Source: Clostridia bacterium (GTDB taxonomy: Bacteria; Bacillota; Clostridia; Christensenellales; Aristaeellaceae). Taken from it: 43,939 bases of DNA. This document shows positions 6,752 through 14,070 of this stretch, piece by piece. The notes below the pieces were generated by a model. It made no database searches. It saw only the letters and a list, made by a program, of their open reading frames with translations, and had not been told where the DNA came from. Position 1 is the first letter of the stretch. Every line of letters starts with the position of its first letter. Location: NCBI GenBank assembly GCA_017473345.1, contig JAFULL010000049.1:1-43939 (forward strand). The letters are read 5' to 3'. Both the position numbers and the translations under genes were made by a program.

Positions 6752-9379
6752 ATGCATTGCATTCCCAAGCCTGAATTTCCACGTCCTGAAAAAAGGCGTG
6801 ACAATTGGATGAATCTGAACGGCAGCTGGCAGTTTGAACTGTTTGCCGCCGGAAAAGAAGCAGATGAAAAGCAGTTTTCTGAGGCTCGCTCCCAGTACAG
6901 CCGTACCATTCAGGTGCCTTTTTCCTGGGTGTGTCCCCTCAGTGGTGTGCAGGAGAATGTGGCAGGCATCGGCTGGTACCGCCGCACAGTGGAATATGAA
7001 AAGAAGAGCCGACTGTTCCTGTGCTTTGGCGCAGTGGATTACAAGGCAGACGTCTATATCAACGGTCAGCATGCCGGTCACCACCAGGGCGGATATGCTT
7101 ACTTTGAACTGGAGGTTACCGCGCATTGGAAATCCGGCGCAAATACCATCGAAGTACGCGCTGAAGATTACCGTTGCGAAACCCAGCTCTACGGCAAGCA
7201 GGGCTATGGCGAGATTCAGGGCATCTGGCAGACGGTATGGCTGGAGGATCGCCCGCAGAACTATATTCAGGACTATCGCATCTCCACGCGCATCAGCGGC
7301 GAGGTGAAGGTGAGCGTAGAAGCTGACGCACCTGACGGAACGATGGTATCCGCCTGCTTTGACGGCGGATGCTGGAGCGGGGAAGTCAAACAGGGCAAAG
7401 CGGAGATCGCCATTCAGCTGACTGAGCCGCGCCTGTGGTCGCCGGACGATCCTTATCTGTACGAGGGCAGCCTGAAGATGGGCGAGGATGAGGTGTTCAC
7501 TTATTTCGGTGTGCGCGAAATTACCTGCGCCAACGTCGATGGACGCGGCTACAAGTGGATTTTGCTCAACGGCAAGCCTGTGTACATTCAGGGAACGCTG
7601 GATCAGGCCTTCAATCCCAAGGGGCACTTCACTTATCCCACGGATGAGGATATGTATCAGGAGGCGTGGCGGCTCAAGCGCCTTGGCCTGAATATGGTGC
7701 GCATTCACATCAAGCCGGAGGAGCCTCGAAAGCTGTACTGGATGGACAAACTGGGCATTCTGGTCATGGCGGATATTCCATGCTTCTGGGGCCCGCCCAT
7801 TGCTGAAGCCCGCGAAGCCTACGAGGCTGAAATGCCTGAGATCATGCGCCGTGACCTCAACCATCCCTCCATTTTCTCTTGGGTGGTGTTCAATGAAAGC
7901 TGGGGCCTGCTGGACAATGTGGACGGCGAAAAGGTCTACAAGCCCGAAACGCAGGAATGGGTGCGCCGGATGTATCACAAGGCCAAGCAGATCGACCCCG
8001 AGCGCCTGGTGGAGGACAATTCGCCCTGCCGCTATGACCATGTGGAAACGGATATCAACACCTGGCATTTCTACCTGAATACATACGAAGTGGTGCGCGA
8101 TCATATCCGCAAGATTGCAGACAACACCTATCCTGGTTCTTCCTTCAACTATATCGGTGAAAACCGCCAAAGCGACGCGCCGCTGATGAACAGCGAGTGC
8201 GGTATGGTGTGGGGCGTGGAAAACTCTGCCGGCGACAGCGATCTGGCGTGGCAGTACCACTACATGCTGAACGAATATCGCCTGCACGAGAAGATCTGCG
8301 GCTTTGTGTTCACGGAGTTCCATGACGTTGTCAACGAATTCAACGGCTACTACCGTATCGACGACAGTGACAAGGACTTTGGCTATCAGGATCTGTGCCG
8401 CGGCATGAGCCTGCGCGATTTGCATGCTGACGATTTTGTGGCGACCGACTGTCCTCCTATGCAGACTGTGCAGCCCGGCGCGAAGGTCGGTATCCCGCTG
8501 GTACTGTCCAGCTTCAGCGACAAACATCACGGCGAAAACTGCACCATTGCGTGGGAATTGTGGCACGACGGTCTCAATGGCCGCGTGACCGACAGCATGG
8601 GCGAGATGGACGTCCCTGCCTTCGGTTTCGGTGCAACCGCGCTGGGCGATCTGCAGGTGACCATGCCCTGCGAAAACGCCGCGCCCATACTGTCGCTCTA
8701 CCTGAAGGACAGCGCCGGCAATGTGATCTCCCGCAACTTTGTCGCCTTTGACGTACAGGCGGCGCTGCCGGGCAATATGGTCGAAATACCAGTCTGCACT
8801 GGAAAAACCAGCGGATTTGAGCCCGCATGGAACGCCATCGTCAATGACAAACTGTGCATGGGCGGAAGCGGTGAAGTGACCTATGACGTAGCACTGCCTG
8901 AAACCAGCGGCCTCGTTCGCGAAATCATCCTGCATATGGAAGCGGGCGCCAAGCGCGTTCTGAAGAAGGACTGCAAAGAAATAGGAGAACCCGAAAAGGA
9001 TCATGGCTTCATGCGCGGCTATCTGGTGGATCGCGGCGCATTTGAAAACTCCTACTGGATGACCGATGAAAGCCGCTTCCCTTCGGATGTGGAAGTGCTG
9101 GTCAACGGCGAAGTGATCCATACGCTGCATCTGGAAAACGACTGGGCGGACGTGCGCGGCATGCTCAGCTGGCATCGCCAGCCTGAGGAACGCCACCTTG
9201 ACGAGGCGGGCTCCTACGGCGAACAGCAGCATATCGCTATCCCCAGCCGCATGCTGAGTGCGATCTGCAAGGCTGGCAGCTTCCAGTTGACCTTCCGTGT
9301 GAAGGGCAAGGGCGGTCTGGCATTGTATGGCCGCAACTGCGGACGCTACCCCTTCGGCTTGATGGTGGAAGTGAAGTAA
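6752..9379 (+). CDS. Glycoside hydrolase family 2 protein
   Basis: 875-aa cytoplasmic GH2 enzyme (beta-galactosidase/beta-glucuronidase type). Domains in order: sugar-binding jelly roll (~1-190; LNGSWQFELF, GIGWYRRTVEY, YINGQHAGHHQGGYAYFELE), immunoglobulin-like domain (~190-275), TIM barrel (~275-560) with acid/base Glu382 in WVVFNESWG and nucleophile Glu482 in MNSECGMVWG, then C-terminal beta domains. RIHIKPEEPRKLYWMDKLGI is the usual GH2 barrel block. The second ATG (6752) is 8 nt behind AAAGGAGG; the ATG at 6746 is too close (2 nt). Probably controlled by the divergent AraC protein. The substrate cannot be read from the motifs. Confidence 0.9.
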   Translation: MHCIPKPEFPRPEKRRDNWMNLNGSWQFELFAAGKEADEKQFSEARSQYSRTIQVPFSWVCPLSGVQENVAGIGWYRRTVEYEKKSRLFLCFGAVDYKADVYINGQHAGHHQGGYAYFELEVTAHWKSGANTIEVRAEDYRCETQLYGKQGYGEIQGIWQTVWLEDRPQNYIQDYRISTRISGEVKVSVEADAPDGTMVSACFDGGCWSGEVKQGKAEIAIQLTEPRLWSPDDPYLYEGSLKMGEDEVFTYFGVREITCANVDGRGYKWILLNGKPVYIQGTLDQAFNPKGHFTYPTDEDMYQEAWRLKRLGLNMVRIHIKPEEPRKLYWMDKLGILVMADIPCFWGPPIAEAREAYEAEMPEIMRRDLNHPSIFSWVVFNESWGLLDNVDGEKVYKPETQEWVRRMYHKAKQIDPERLVEDNSPCRYDHVETDINTWHFYLNTYEVVRDHIRKIADNTYPGSSFNYIGENRQSDAPLMNSECGMVWGVENSAGDSDLAWQYHYMLNEYRLHEKICGFVFTEFHDVVNEFNGYYRIDDSDKDFGYQDLCRGMSLRDLHADDFVATDCPPMQTVQPGAKVGIPLVLSSFSDKHHGENCTIAWELWHDGLNGRVTDSMGEMDVPAFGFGATALGDLQVTMPCENAAPILSLYLKDSAGNVISRNFVAFDVQAALPGNMVEIPVCTGKTSGFEPAWNAIVNDKLCMGGSGEVTYDVALPETSGLVREIILHMEAGAKRVLKKDCKEIGEPEKDHGFMRGYLVDRGAFENSYWMTDESRFPSDVEVLVNGEVIHTLHLENDWADVRGMLSWHRQPEERHLDEAGSYGEQQHIAIPSRMLSAICKAGSFQLTFRVKGKGGLALYGRNCGRYPFGLMVEVK

Positions 9380-9381
9380 CA

Positions 9382-9421
9382 TAAAGAGAAGCCCCCCGGG
9401 ATTCCGGAGAGCTTCTCTTTA
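9382..9421. terminator. Bidirectional terminator between GH2 and ferritin-like genes
   Basis: TAAAGAGAAGC (9382-9392) pairs with GCTTCTCTTTA (9411-9421) with a partly paired GC-rich interior. The T-run serves the plus strand and the A-run the minus strand; it overlaps the stop codon of the converging gene. Confidence 0.8.
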
Positions 9422-10684
9422 TGCATGCGTCATTTCGCGGGCCTTGGGTTTGCGGCCTACTTCCACATTGTCGTGCTCGCGGTCGCGCAGCGCTTCAATG
9501 GGGTTGGGTGCGAGCTCGAAGCGGTAGTCCTTGCCAAACTTGCGAATGTGCCGCTCGATGACGGAGTGGCTTTCCACATCTTCTGCGTTAGCATTGACTT
9601 TCTGCTGATAGCAGAAGAAATCGGCATCGCGCTCAAGATCGTTGATGTGAGCATAACTTTCCCGGCAGGCGGTCAGGTTGACGGTTTCAGCAAGGATGCC
9701 GCGCACATGGTCGATGTTGCTTTCCAGCCTGAGCGGTGCAGGGAAGGTTCCTTCGCCCACGACCTGCTGATAGTCCTTCTGCTCCTTTTTGCGCAGCAGA
9801 TCAACAGCCTTGTGAAGGTGACTCAGTTCCATTTCAAACAGCTGCTGCCAGATGCGGCGAATCTTTTCGTTTGTTTCGGTCTCATAGCAGCTCCAGTACA
9901 GGTAGCACTCGGTATACTGGTGCATGACCAGATTTTCATACCATGTGCAGTTGACGTCCATCAGACTGCCGTACTGGGATACGTGCTGTTCTTCGATCAT
10001 GCCGATCTCGCGATACAGCGCGCGTCCCGGTGTGTTGGGATAGGCGGCGCACACGTTCATGTAATAGTTCATGGTCTGCTGCTCGGCGGCGGTGATGATG
10101 CCTACACACAGTTTAGTGTCCAGTGCGGCCTGCTTGCTGTCGATGGGGCGCTTGATGGAATCAAACGGATAGCGGTGATGAGCGATCGTAGGACGGGCAG
10201 GCATGATCTCGGTATAGCCGCCCACAAGCGTTTCAGCTCTGGTACCAGTTTCCATATCCAGAAAATCCGCATAGCGGTACAGATGATCGAAGTCTTCCAG
10301 AAGGGCAAAGTTCAGGGCGTTTCGCACATGCTCGTCGGGCTCGCGTTTGGCAAGGTGCGCAGTCAGATCAACTGCCAGCTGCTCGTAACCGATGGTGTGC
10401 TCCAGCAGAGTTTCGTTGTCCGGTTTGAGCGCGGCTACCATTTTCTGCTGCTGCTGTTCGCTGCGGCGCAGCAGCGCAAGCGCACGGCGCACGTCGCCAT
10501 CGGGACAGTTACGTGAAAACTGGTGGGAAAACCATACGTTTTCAAATTCGGTTCCGTTCATCAGGATCACGCGCGTGCGGGTGTAGGGGTCGACCTCATA
10601 CTTGTCGTAAGCCGCAGGCGACATGGCTTTCCAGTCCAAAAGGCAGTCGTCCAGACGCGGGGCGTTTTCTTTGAATGGATTCAT
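9419..10684 (-). CDS. Ferritin-like (di-iron four-helix) superfamily protein, function unknown
   Basis: 421-aa soluble, highly helical protein. Carboxylate/histidine motifs typical of di-iron helical bundles are visible: E in TIGYEQLAVDL, EDFDH in LLEDFDHLYRYADFL, Glu231-Glu232-x-His234 in GMIEEQHVSQYGSL, and Glu286-x-x-His289 in FEMELSHLHKAVDLL. The C-terminal ~100 residues (RESYAHINDLERDADF onward) are charged and have no family I recognise. The ATG at 10684 follows GGGAGGGAG; a long in-frame extension upstream overlaps the divergent epimerase gene and is rejected. The gene is convergent with GH2 and divergent from the epimerase gene. Metal binding is inferred from motif spacing only. Confidence 0.7.
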   Translation of the reverse strand: MNPFKENAPRLDDCLLDWKAMSPAAYDKYEVDPYTRTRVILMNGTEFENVWFSHQFSRNCPDGDVRRALALLRRSEQQQQKMVAALKPDNETLLEHTIGYEQLAVDLTAHLAKREPDEHVRNALNFALLEDFDHLYRYADFLDMETGTRAETLVGGYTEIMPARPTIAHHRYPFDSIKRPIDSKQAALDTKLCVGIITAAEQQTMNYYMNVCAAYPNTPGRALYREIGMIEEQHVSQYGSLMDVNCTWYENLVMHQYTECYLYWSCYETETNEKIRRIWQQLFEMELSHLHKAVDLLRKKEQKDYQQVVGEGTFPAPLRLESNIDHVRGILAETVNLTACRESYAHINDLERDADFFCYQQKVNANAEDVESHSVIERHIRKFGKDYRFELAPNPIEALRDREHDNVEVGRKPKAREMTHA

Positions 10685-10822
10685 TGTGTTCTCCCTCCCT
10701 GTGAGTGTTGCAGGGATAGTATGTGCAGCTTTAAGAAGGATATACTTTCCTGCTGCGGCAGGGAAAAGGCAGATGCATACCGAAAACATAACGCAGAACC
10801 TTTTGCAAAGGAGAAATGACAT

Positions 10823-11701
10823 ATGGTTTGTCTCAAACATAATGGTGCGGAAATGACCATCACCAAATTCGGTGCCGAAATGCGCAGCTTTAAGATCGGC
10901 GAACGTGAATTCATCTGGCCGGGCCATCCGGACGTGTGGAAGAGCAGCGCGCCTGTGCTGTTCCCGGGCATCGGAGCCATGAAGGACGGCGGCACGACCA
11001 TTGCCGGTGAATGGTACGCCGTGCCTCGCCATGGCTTTGTGAAGTTCATGGACTTTGAAGTCGCAGAGCAGAGCGATGACCATGTCACGCTGACCGTTCA
11101 TCAGACCGAAGAAACCCAAAAGGTGTTCCCGTTTGATTTTGAACTGAAGGTGACCTACCGCTTTATTGAGGGCGGTTTTGAAACGGTGTTCGAAGTCAAA
11201 AACAACTCCGATCGCGTGATGCCTTTCCTGATCGGCGGCCATCCCGGCTTCACCTGCCCCATGAACGAGGGCGAAACGTTCGAAGACTATGTACTCCATT
11301 TTGAAAAGGAAGAGACCATCGGTACCACGCTGTGCGACGGCCCCGGACATACGCTGGCCGGCACGGAGCCTGTGAACTTTGGCGCAGATAACCGCACCCT
11401 TGCGCTGGATCACAAGGATTTTGACCGGCTGGATACCTATATCTTCTCAGGCCTTAACAGCCGTAAGGTCGACCTGATCCATAAGGAGACCCGCAAAGGT
11501 ATCCGCTTCAGCTTTGATATGGACGTGCTGGCTATCTGGACCTCGCCCGGAAAGAATGCGCCCTATGTGTGCATCGAGCCCTGGCAGGGCAGCCCGGCCT
11601 ATGCCGATGAGAGCGGTCGTTTTGAGGACAAACCCTATCATGTTGAACTGGGCGCGGGTGAAACCTATACCTGCGGCTATCAGATGGAAACTCTGGATTA
11701 A
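10823..11701 (+). CDS. Aldose 1-epimerase family protein (galactose mutarotase-like)
   Basis: 292 aa, all-beta galactose-mutarotase-like fold. Seen: the N-terminal block MTITKFGAEMRSFKIGEREF and WPGHPDVWKSSAPVLFPGIG, then PRHGFVK (catalytic-type His), FLIGGHPGFTCP (second conserved His) and CIEPWQG near the C-terminus. This matches the LacX-like branch of aldose epimerases, which interconvert sugar anomers. AAAGGAG precedes the ATG. Position near two glycosidases suggests it handles sugars released by them. It is divergent from the ferritin-like gene and ends in a strong terminator. Confidence 0.9.
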   Translation: MVCLKHNGAEMTITKFGAEMRSFKIGEREFIWPGHPDVWKSSAPVLFPGIGAMKDGGTTIAGEWYAVPRHGFVKFMDFEVAEQSDDHVTLTVHQTEETQKVFPFDFELKVTYRFIEGGFETVFEVKNNSDRVMPFLIGGHPGFTCPMNEGETFEDYVLHFEKEETIGTTLCDGPGHTLAGTEPVNFGADNRTLALDHKDFDRLDTYIFSGLNSRKVDLIHKETRKGIRFSFDMDVLAIWTSPGKNAPYVCIEPWQGSPAYADESGRFEDKPYHVELGAGETYTCGYQMETLD

Positions 11702-11713
11702 AAAAGTTCACAC

Positions 11714-11749
11714 AAAAAGCGCAGCAGACTTGCATCTGCTGCGCTTTTT
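11714..11749. terminator. Bidirectional terminator
   Basis: AAAAAGCGCAGCAGA (11714-11728) pairs with TCTGCTGCGCTTTTT (11735-11749) around CTTGCA. It serves the epimerase gene and the convergent HMA gene. Confidence 0.92.
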
Positions 11750-11752
11750 CCA

Positions 11753-12103
11753 TTACTCGATTCCAGTAGCCATGTATCCGGCCTTTTCAACAGCACTCTT
11801 TAAAACAGCGTCCTCAACTGATGTTTCCATCGAAACAACCGCCGTTCCCTTTTTGAAACTGACTACAGCCGAAACGCCTGCAATATCATTGAGCGCCTCC
11901 ATTACGCGGTTTTGGCAGCGTTCGCAGCTCATGCCGGAGATGCTGATAACTTTCTTGCTGACCACATGAGCCAGCTTCTTTTTACGCGGCTTGTAGTCCT
12001 CACCGCCGCAGCAGGCACTCTTGTGCTGAAAATGCCGTACCGTTGCCCGAATACCAAATCCAACAGCAACCACTGCGATCAATGCAATGATAAGATCCGT
12101 CAT
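11753..12103 (-). CDS. Membrane-anchored heavy-metal-associated (HMA) domain protein with FeoB-associated-type N-terminus
   Basis: 116 aa. Residues 1-~20 are a transmembrane helix (LIIALIAVVAVGFGIRATV), followed by HFQHKSACCGG, which resembles small FeoB-associated Cys-rich membrane proteins. Residues ~50-116 form an HMA domain with GMSCERC, the CxxC site for soft metals, and the usual C-terminal AGYMATGI block. Known HMA proteins bind Cu(I) or similar ions. No copper ATPase or feo gene is nearby, so the partner and metal are unknown. AAAGGAG before the ATG. The N-terminal assignment is inference. Confidence 0.82.
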   Translation of the reverse strand: MTDLIIALIAVVAVGFGIRATVRHFQHKSACCGGEDYKPRKKKLAHVVSKKVISISGMSCERCQNRVMEALNDIAGVSAVVSFKKGTAVVSMETSVEDAVLKSAVEKAGYMATGIE

Positions 12104-12146
12104 AAAACCATCTCCTTTGATTAGCCGTAACTAACTCATATCATAC

Positions 12147-12178
12147 AAAATCTCCCCGTCAAAAACAAGCGGAGAGAT
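12147..12178 (-). terminator. Terminator at end of the era operon
   Basis: On the minus strand TCTCTCCG, loop CTTGTTTTTGA, CGGGGAGA, then TTTTGT (12178 down to 12146). An 8-bp stem with one G-U pair, lying between era and the HMA gene. Confidence 0.6.
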
Positions 12179-12197
12179 CAAAAAAATGAATGGGATT

Positions 12198-12250
12198 CTT
12201 AAGGGCGACAGCCCTTAAGCGGTGGGTATGGGAGGCGGAGCCTCCCACCG
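12198..12250. repeat. Twin-hairpin element downstream of era
   Basis: Two adjacent inverted repeats. The first is CTTAAGGGC (12198-12206), loop GACA, GCCCTTAAG (12211-12219). The second runs from CGGT (12220) to ACCG (12250), with core GGGAGGC-GGA-GCCTCCC. Neither is followed by a T-run like a normal terminator. The compact, self-contained form suggests a dispersed repeat (REP/MITE-like), but only one copy is visible here. Confidence 0.5.
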
Positions 12251-12260
12251 TCCTCCCTCG

Positions 12261-13151
12261 TTACTCCTTGTCCTCGTAACCCAGAGTGCGCAGGTCGTCC
12301 ATGCGGTTGCGCCAGTTTTCGCGTACCTTTACCCACAGCTGCAGGTGGACATGATTTCCCAGCAGGGTTTCGATGTCGCGGCGGGCTTCCTGACCGATGA
12401 GCTTGAGCATGCTGCCCTGCTTGCCGATGATGATGCCCTTGTGCGCGGGACGCTCGCAGTAGATGGTGGCGTGGATCTCAATGAGGTTGGGGGAGAGGTT
12501 CTTGATGGACATCATTTCGACGCCAATGCCGTGGGGCACTTCCTCTTTAAGGTGATACAGCGCCTTTTCACGGATGAGTTCGCCGCAGATGAGGCGCTCA
12601 GGCTGGTCAGTGATGGCGTCGGAGGGGAAGTACTGAGGGCCCTCGGGCAGATAACTGATGAGCAGCTCCTTCAGCTGGCTCATGCCGTCGCCGCTGCGGG
12701 CACTGACGGGAATGATGTCGTCATAACCGGCATCGGCAAAGCTGGCAATGAGGGTCAGCAGGCTCTGGGGCTCCAAAAGGTCGATTTTGTTGAGCACCAG
12801 TACCTTTTTGACCTTGTGCTTGCTCATGTCTTCGACAACAGTGCGGTCCTGCTTGCCGACAGCGGTGGCGTCCACCATCACGATCAGCGCGTCGATGCCC
12901 TGCAGAGCATCCTGCGTGCTCTTCATCATATATTCGCCCAGTCGGTTGCGGGGCGTGTGCAGGCCGGGAGTGTCCAGAAAGACGATCTGGCTGTCTTCCT
13001 GCGTGCTGATGCCCATGATGCGGTTGCGGGTGGTCTGGGGACGGTTGGAAACGATGGCGACCTTTTCACCCACCATGGCGTTCATGAGGGTGCTTTTGCC
13101 TACGTTGGGGCGGCCGATAATGGCAATGAAGCCGGAACGAAATGCAGACAT
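12261..13151 (-). CDS. era: GTPase Era
   Basis: 296-aa essential GTPase that binds the 3' end of 16S rRNA and assists 30S assembly. Seen: G1 GRPNVGKST (~residues 13-21), DTPGLH (G3), NKID (G4), SARSGDG (G5), and a C-terminal KH domain with GKQGSMLKLIGQEAR. Length is typical. The ATG at 13151 follows AAAGGA; a longer in-frame reading upstream overlaps ybeY-cdd and is rejected. Last gene of the yqfC-yqfD-phoH-pgpH-ybeY/cdd-era operon, 25 nt behind the fusion gene. Confidence 0.97.
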   Translation of the reverse strand: MSAFRSGFIAIIGRPNVGKSTLMNAMVGEKVAIVSNRPQTTRNRIMGISTQEDSQIVFLDTPGLHTPRNRLGEYMMKSTQDALQGIDALIVMVDATAVGKQDRTVVEDMSKHKVKKVLVLNKIDLLEPQSLLTLIASFADAGYDDIIPVSARSGDGMSQLKELLISYLPEGPQYFPSDAITDQPERLICGELIREKALYHLKEEVPHGIGVEMMSIKNLSPNLIEIHATIYCERPAHKGIIIGKQGSMLKLIGQEARRDIETLLGNHVHLQLWVKVRENWRNRMDDLRTLGYEDKE

Positions 13152-13176
13152 TGTTGATTCCTTTCTGTATGTACGG

Positions 13177-14070
13177 TCAGCCCAGAACATCCTTGGGGCC
13201 AAAGCCATGGGGGAGAAGGGCGGGCAGGGTGGTCTTGTCCACATGGCCTTCGCCGTCGATCACAAGCACGCGCAGATTGGGCGCAAACTCGTTGAGCGCC
13301 TGACGGCACGCGCCACAGGGATAGGGCATGGAGCCTGCAGAGGCGATGGCAATGGTGGTAAATTCGTGTTCGCCTTCGCTGACGGCCTTGAAAAGCGCGG
13401 TGCGCTCGGCACAGTTGGTCAGACCGAAGGAGGCGTTTTCAATGTTGCAGCCCAGATACACGCGGCCGCTTAAGCTGAGCAGCGCCGCGCCGACGGGGTA
13501 GTGGCTGTAGGGGGAATAACTGTTTTTCAGCGCGAACTGAGCAAGCTGCAAAAGCTCCTCATCGCTGACGGGGGAGGTGGTCTCCTCACGGGAGATTCCG
13601 GCCATGTGCAAAGCCTTTTCTTCCATGCTGCGCATCTCCTTTTGTTCTTCGGGTTCCATGTGGTCGTAGCCCATCAGGTGGAACAGCCCGTGGGCAAACA
13701 GGTAACAAAGCTCGCGGCGTACGCTGTGGCCGTATTCAGCAGCCTGTGCCTGTGCATGTTCATAGGAAATAAGAATGTCCCCGATCATACATCCGCCAAG
13801 CTCCGGGTCGTATTCGGCACGCAGACGTTTTTCGCAGCTGCGGGCCGTTTTACCGGAAGGATAGTTCACGGTGGGAAAACTGAGCACGTCGGTCGAACGG
13901 TCGATTCCGCGGAACTGAGCATTGACGGTGCGGATGTCCTCGTCATCCGTCAAAATGACGTGAACGGCCAGCGGCTGGGTGACGCCCTCGGCTGCCTGAC
14001 AGCAGGATGCCACCAGATCAAAGGGCGCAAAGGCCTGTGCAGCTACACGCTGCTCCCATTCGATCTTCAT
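13177..14070 (-). CDS. Fusion: rRNA maturation factor YbeY + cytidine deaminase
   Basis: 297 aa encoding two normally separate proteins. Residues 1-~160 are YbeY, a zinc endoribonuclease of 16S rRNA maturation: RSTDVLSFP, MIGDILIS and the zinc site His127/His131/His137 in HGLFHLMGYDH. Residues ~168-297 are cytidine deaminase, which converts cytidine to uridine: YSPYSHYPVGAALL, Cys220-Ala-Glu222 and Cys252/Cys255 in PCGACR, so both active sites look intact. The linker is very short. In Bacillus the order is ybeY-dgkA-cdd-era; here dgkA is absent and the flanking genes are joined in frame. The ATG overlaps the pgpH stop by 4 nt (ATGA). Confidence 0.94.
   Translation of the reverse strand: MKIEWEQRVAAQAFAPFDLVASCCQAAEGVTQPLAVHVILTDDEDIRTVNAQFRGIDRSTDVLSFPTVNYPSGKTARSCEKRLRAEYDPELGGCMIGDILISYEHAQAQAAEYGHSVRRELCYLFAHGLFHLMGYDHMEPEEQKEMRSMEEKALHMAGISREETTSPVSDEELLQLAQFALKNSYSPYSHYPVGAALLSLSGRVYLGCNIENASFGLTNCAERTALFKAVSEGEHEFTTIAIASAGSMPYPCGACRQALNEFAPNLRVLVIDGEGHVDKTTLPALLPHGFGPKDVLG

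Noticed and set aside
6659-9382. 907-codon open frame on the minus strand opposite the GH2 gene
   Set aside because: It mirrors the GH2 reading frame, has no ribosome site or known motif, and its composition (Ala/His/Val-rich) is typical of the antisense of a GC-rich gene.
10685-11413. Long N-terminal extension of the ferritin-like gene
   Set aside because: It lies antisense to the aldose-epimerase gene, and ATG 10684 has GGGAGGGAG upstream.
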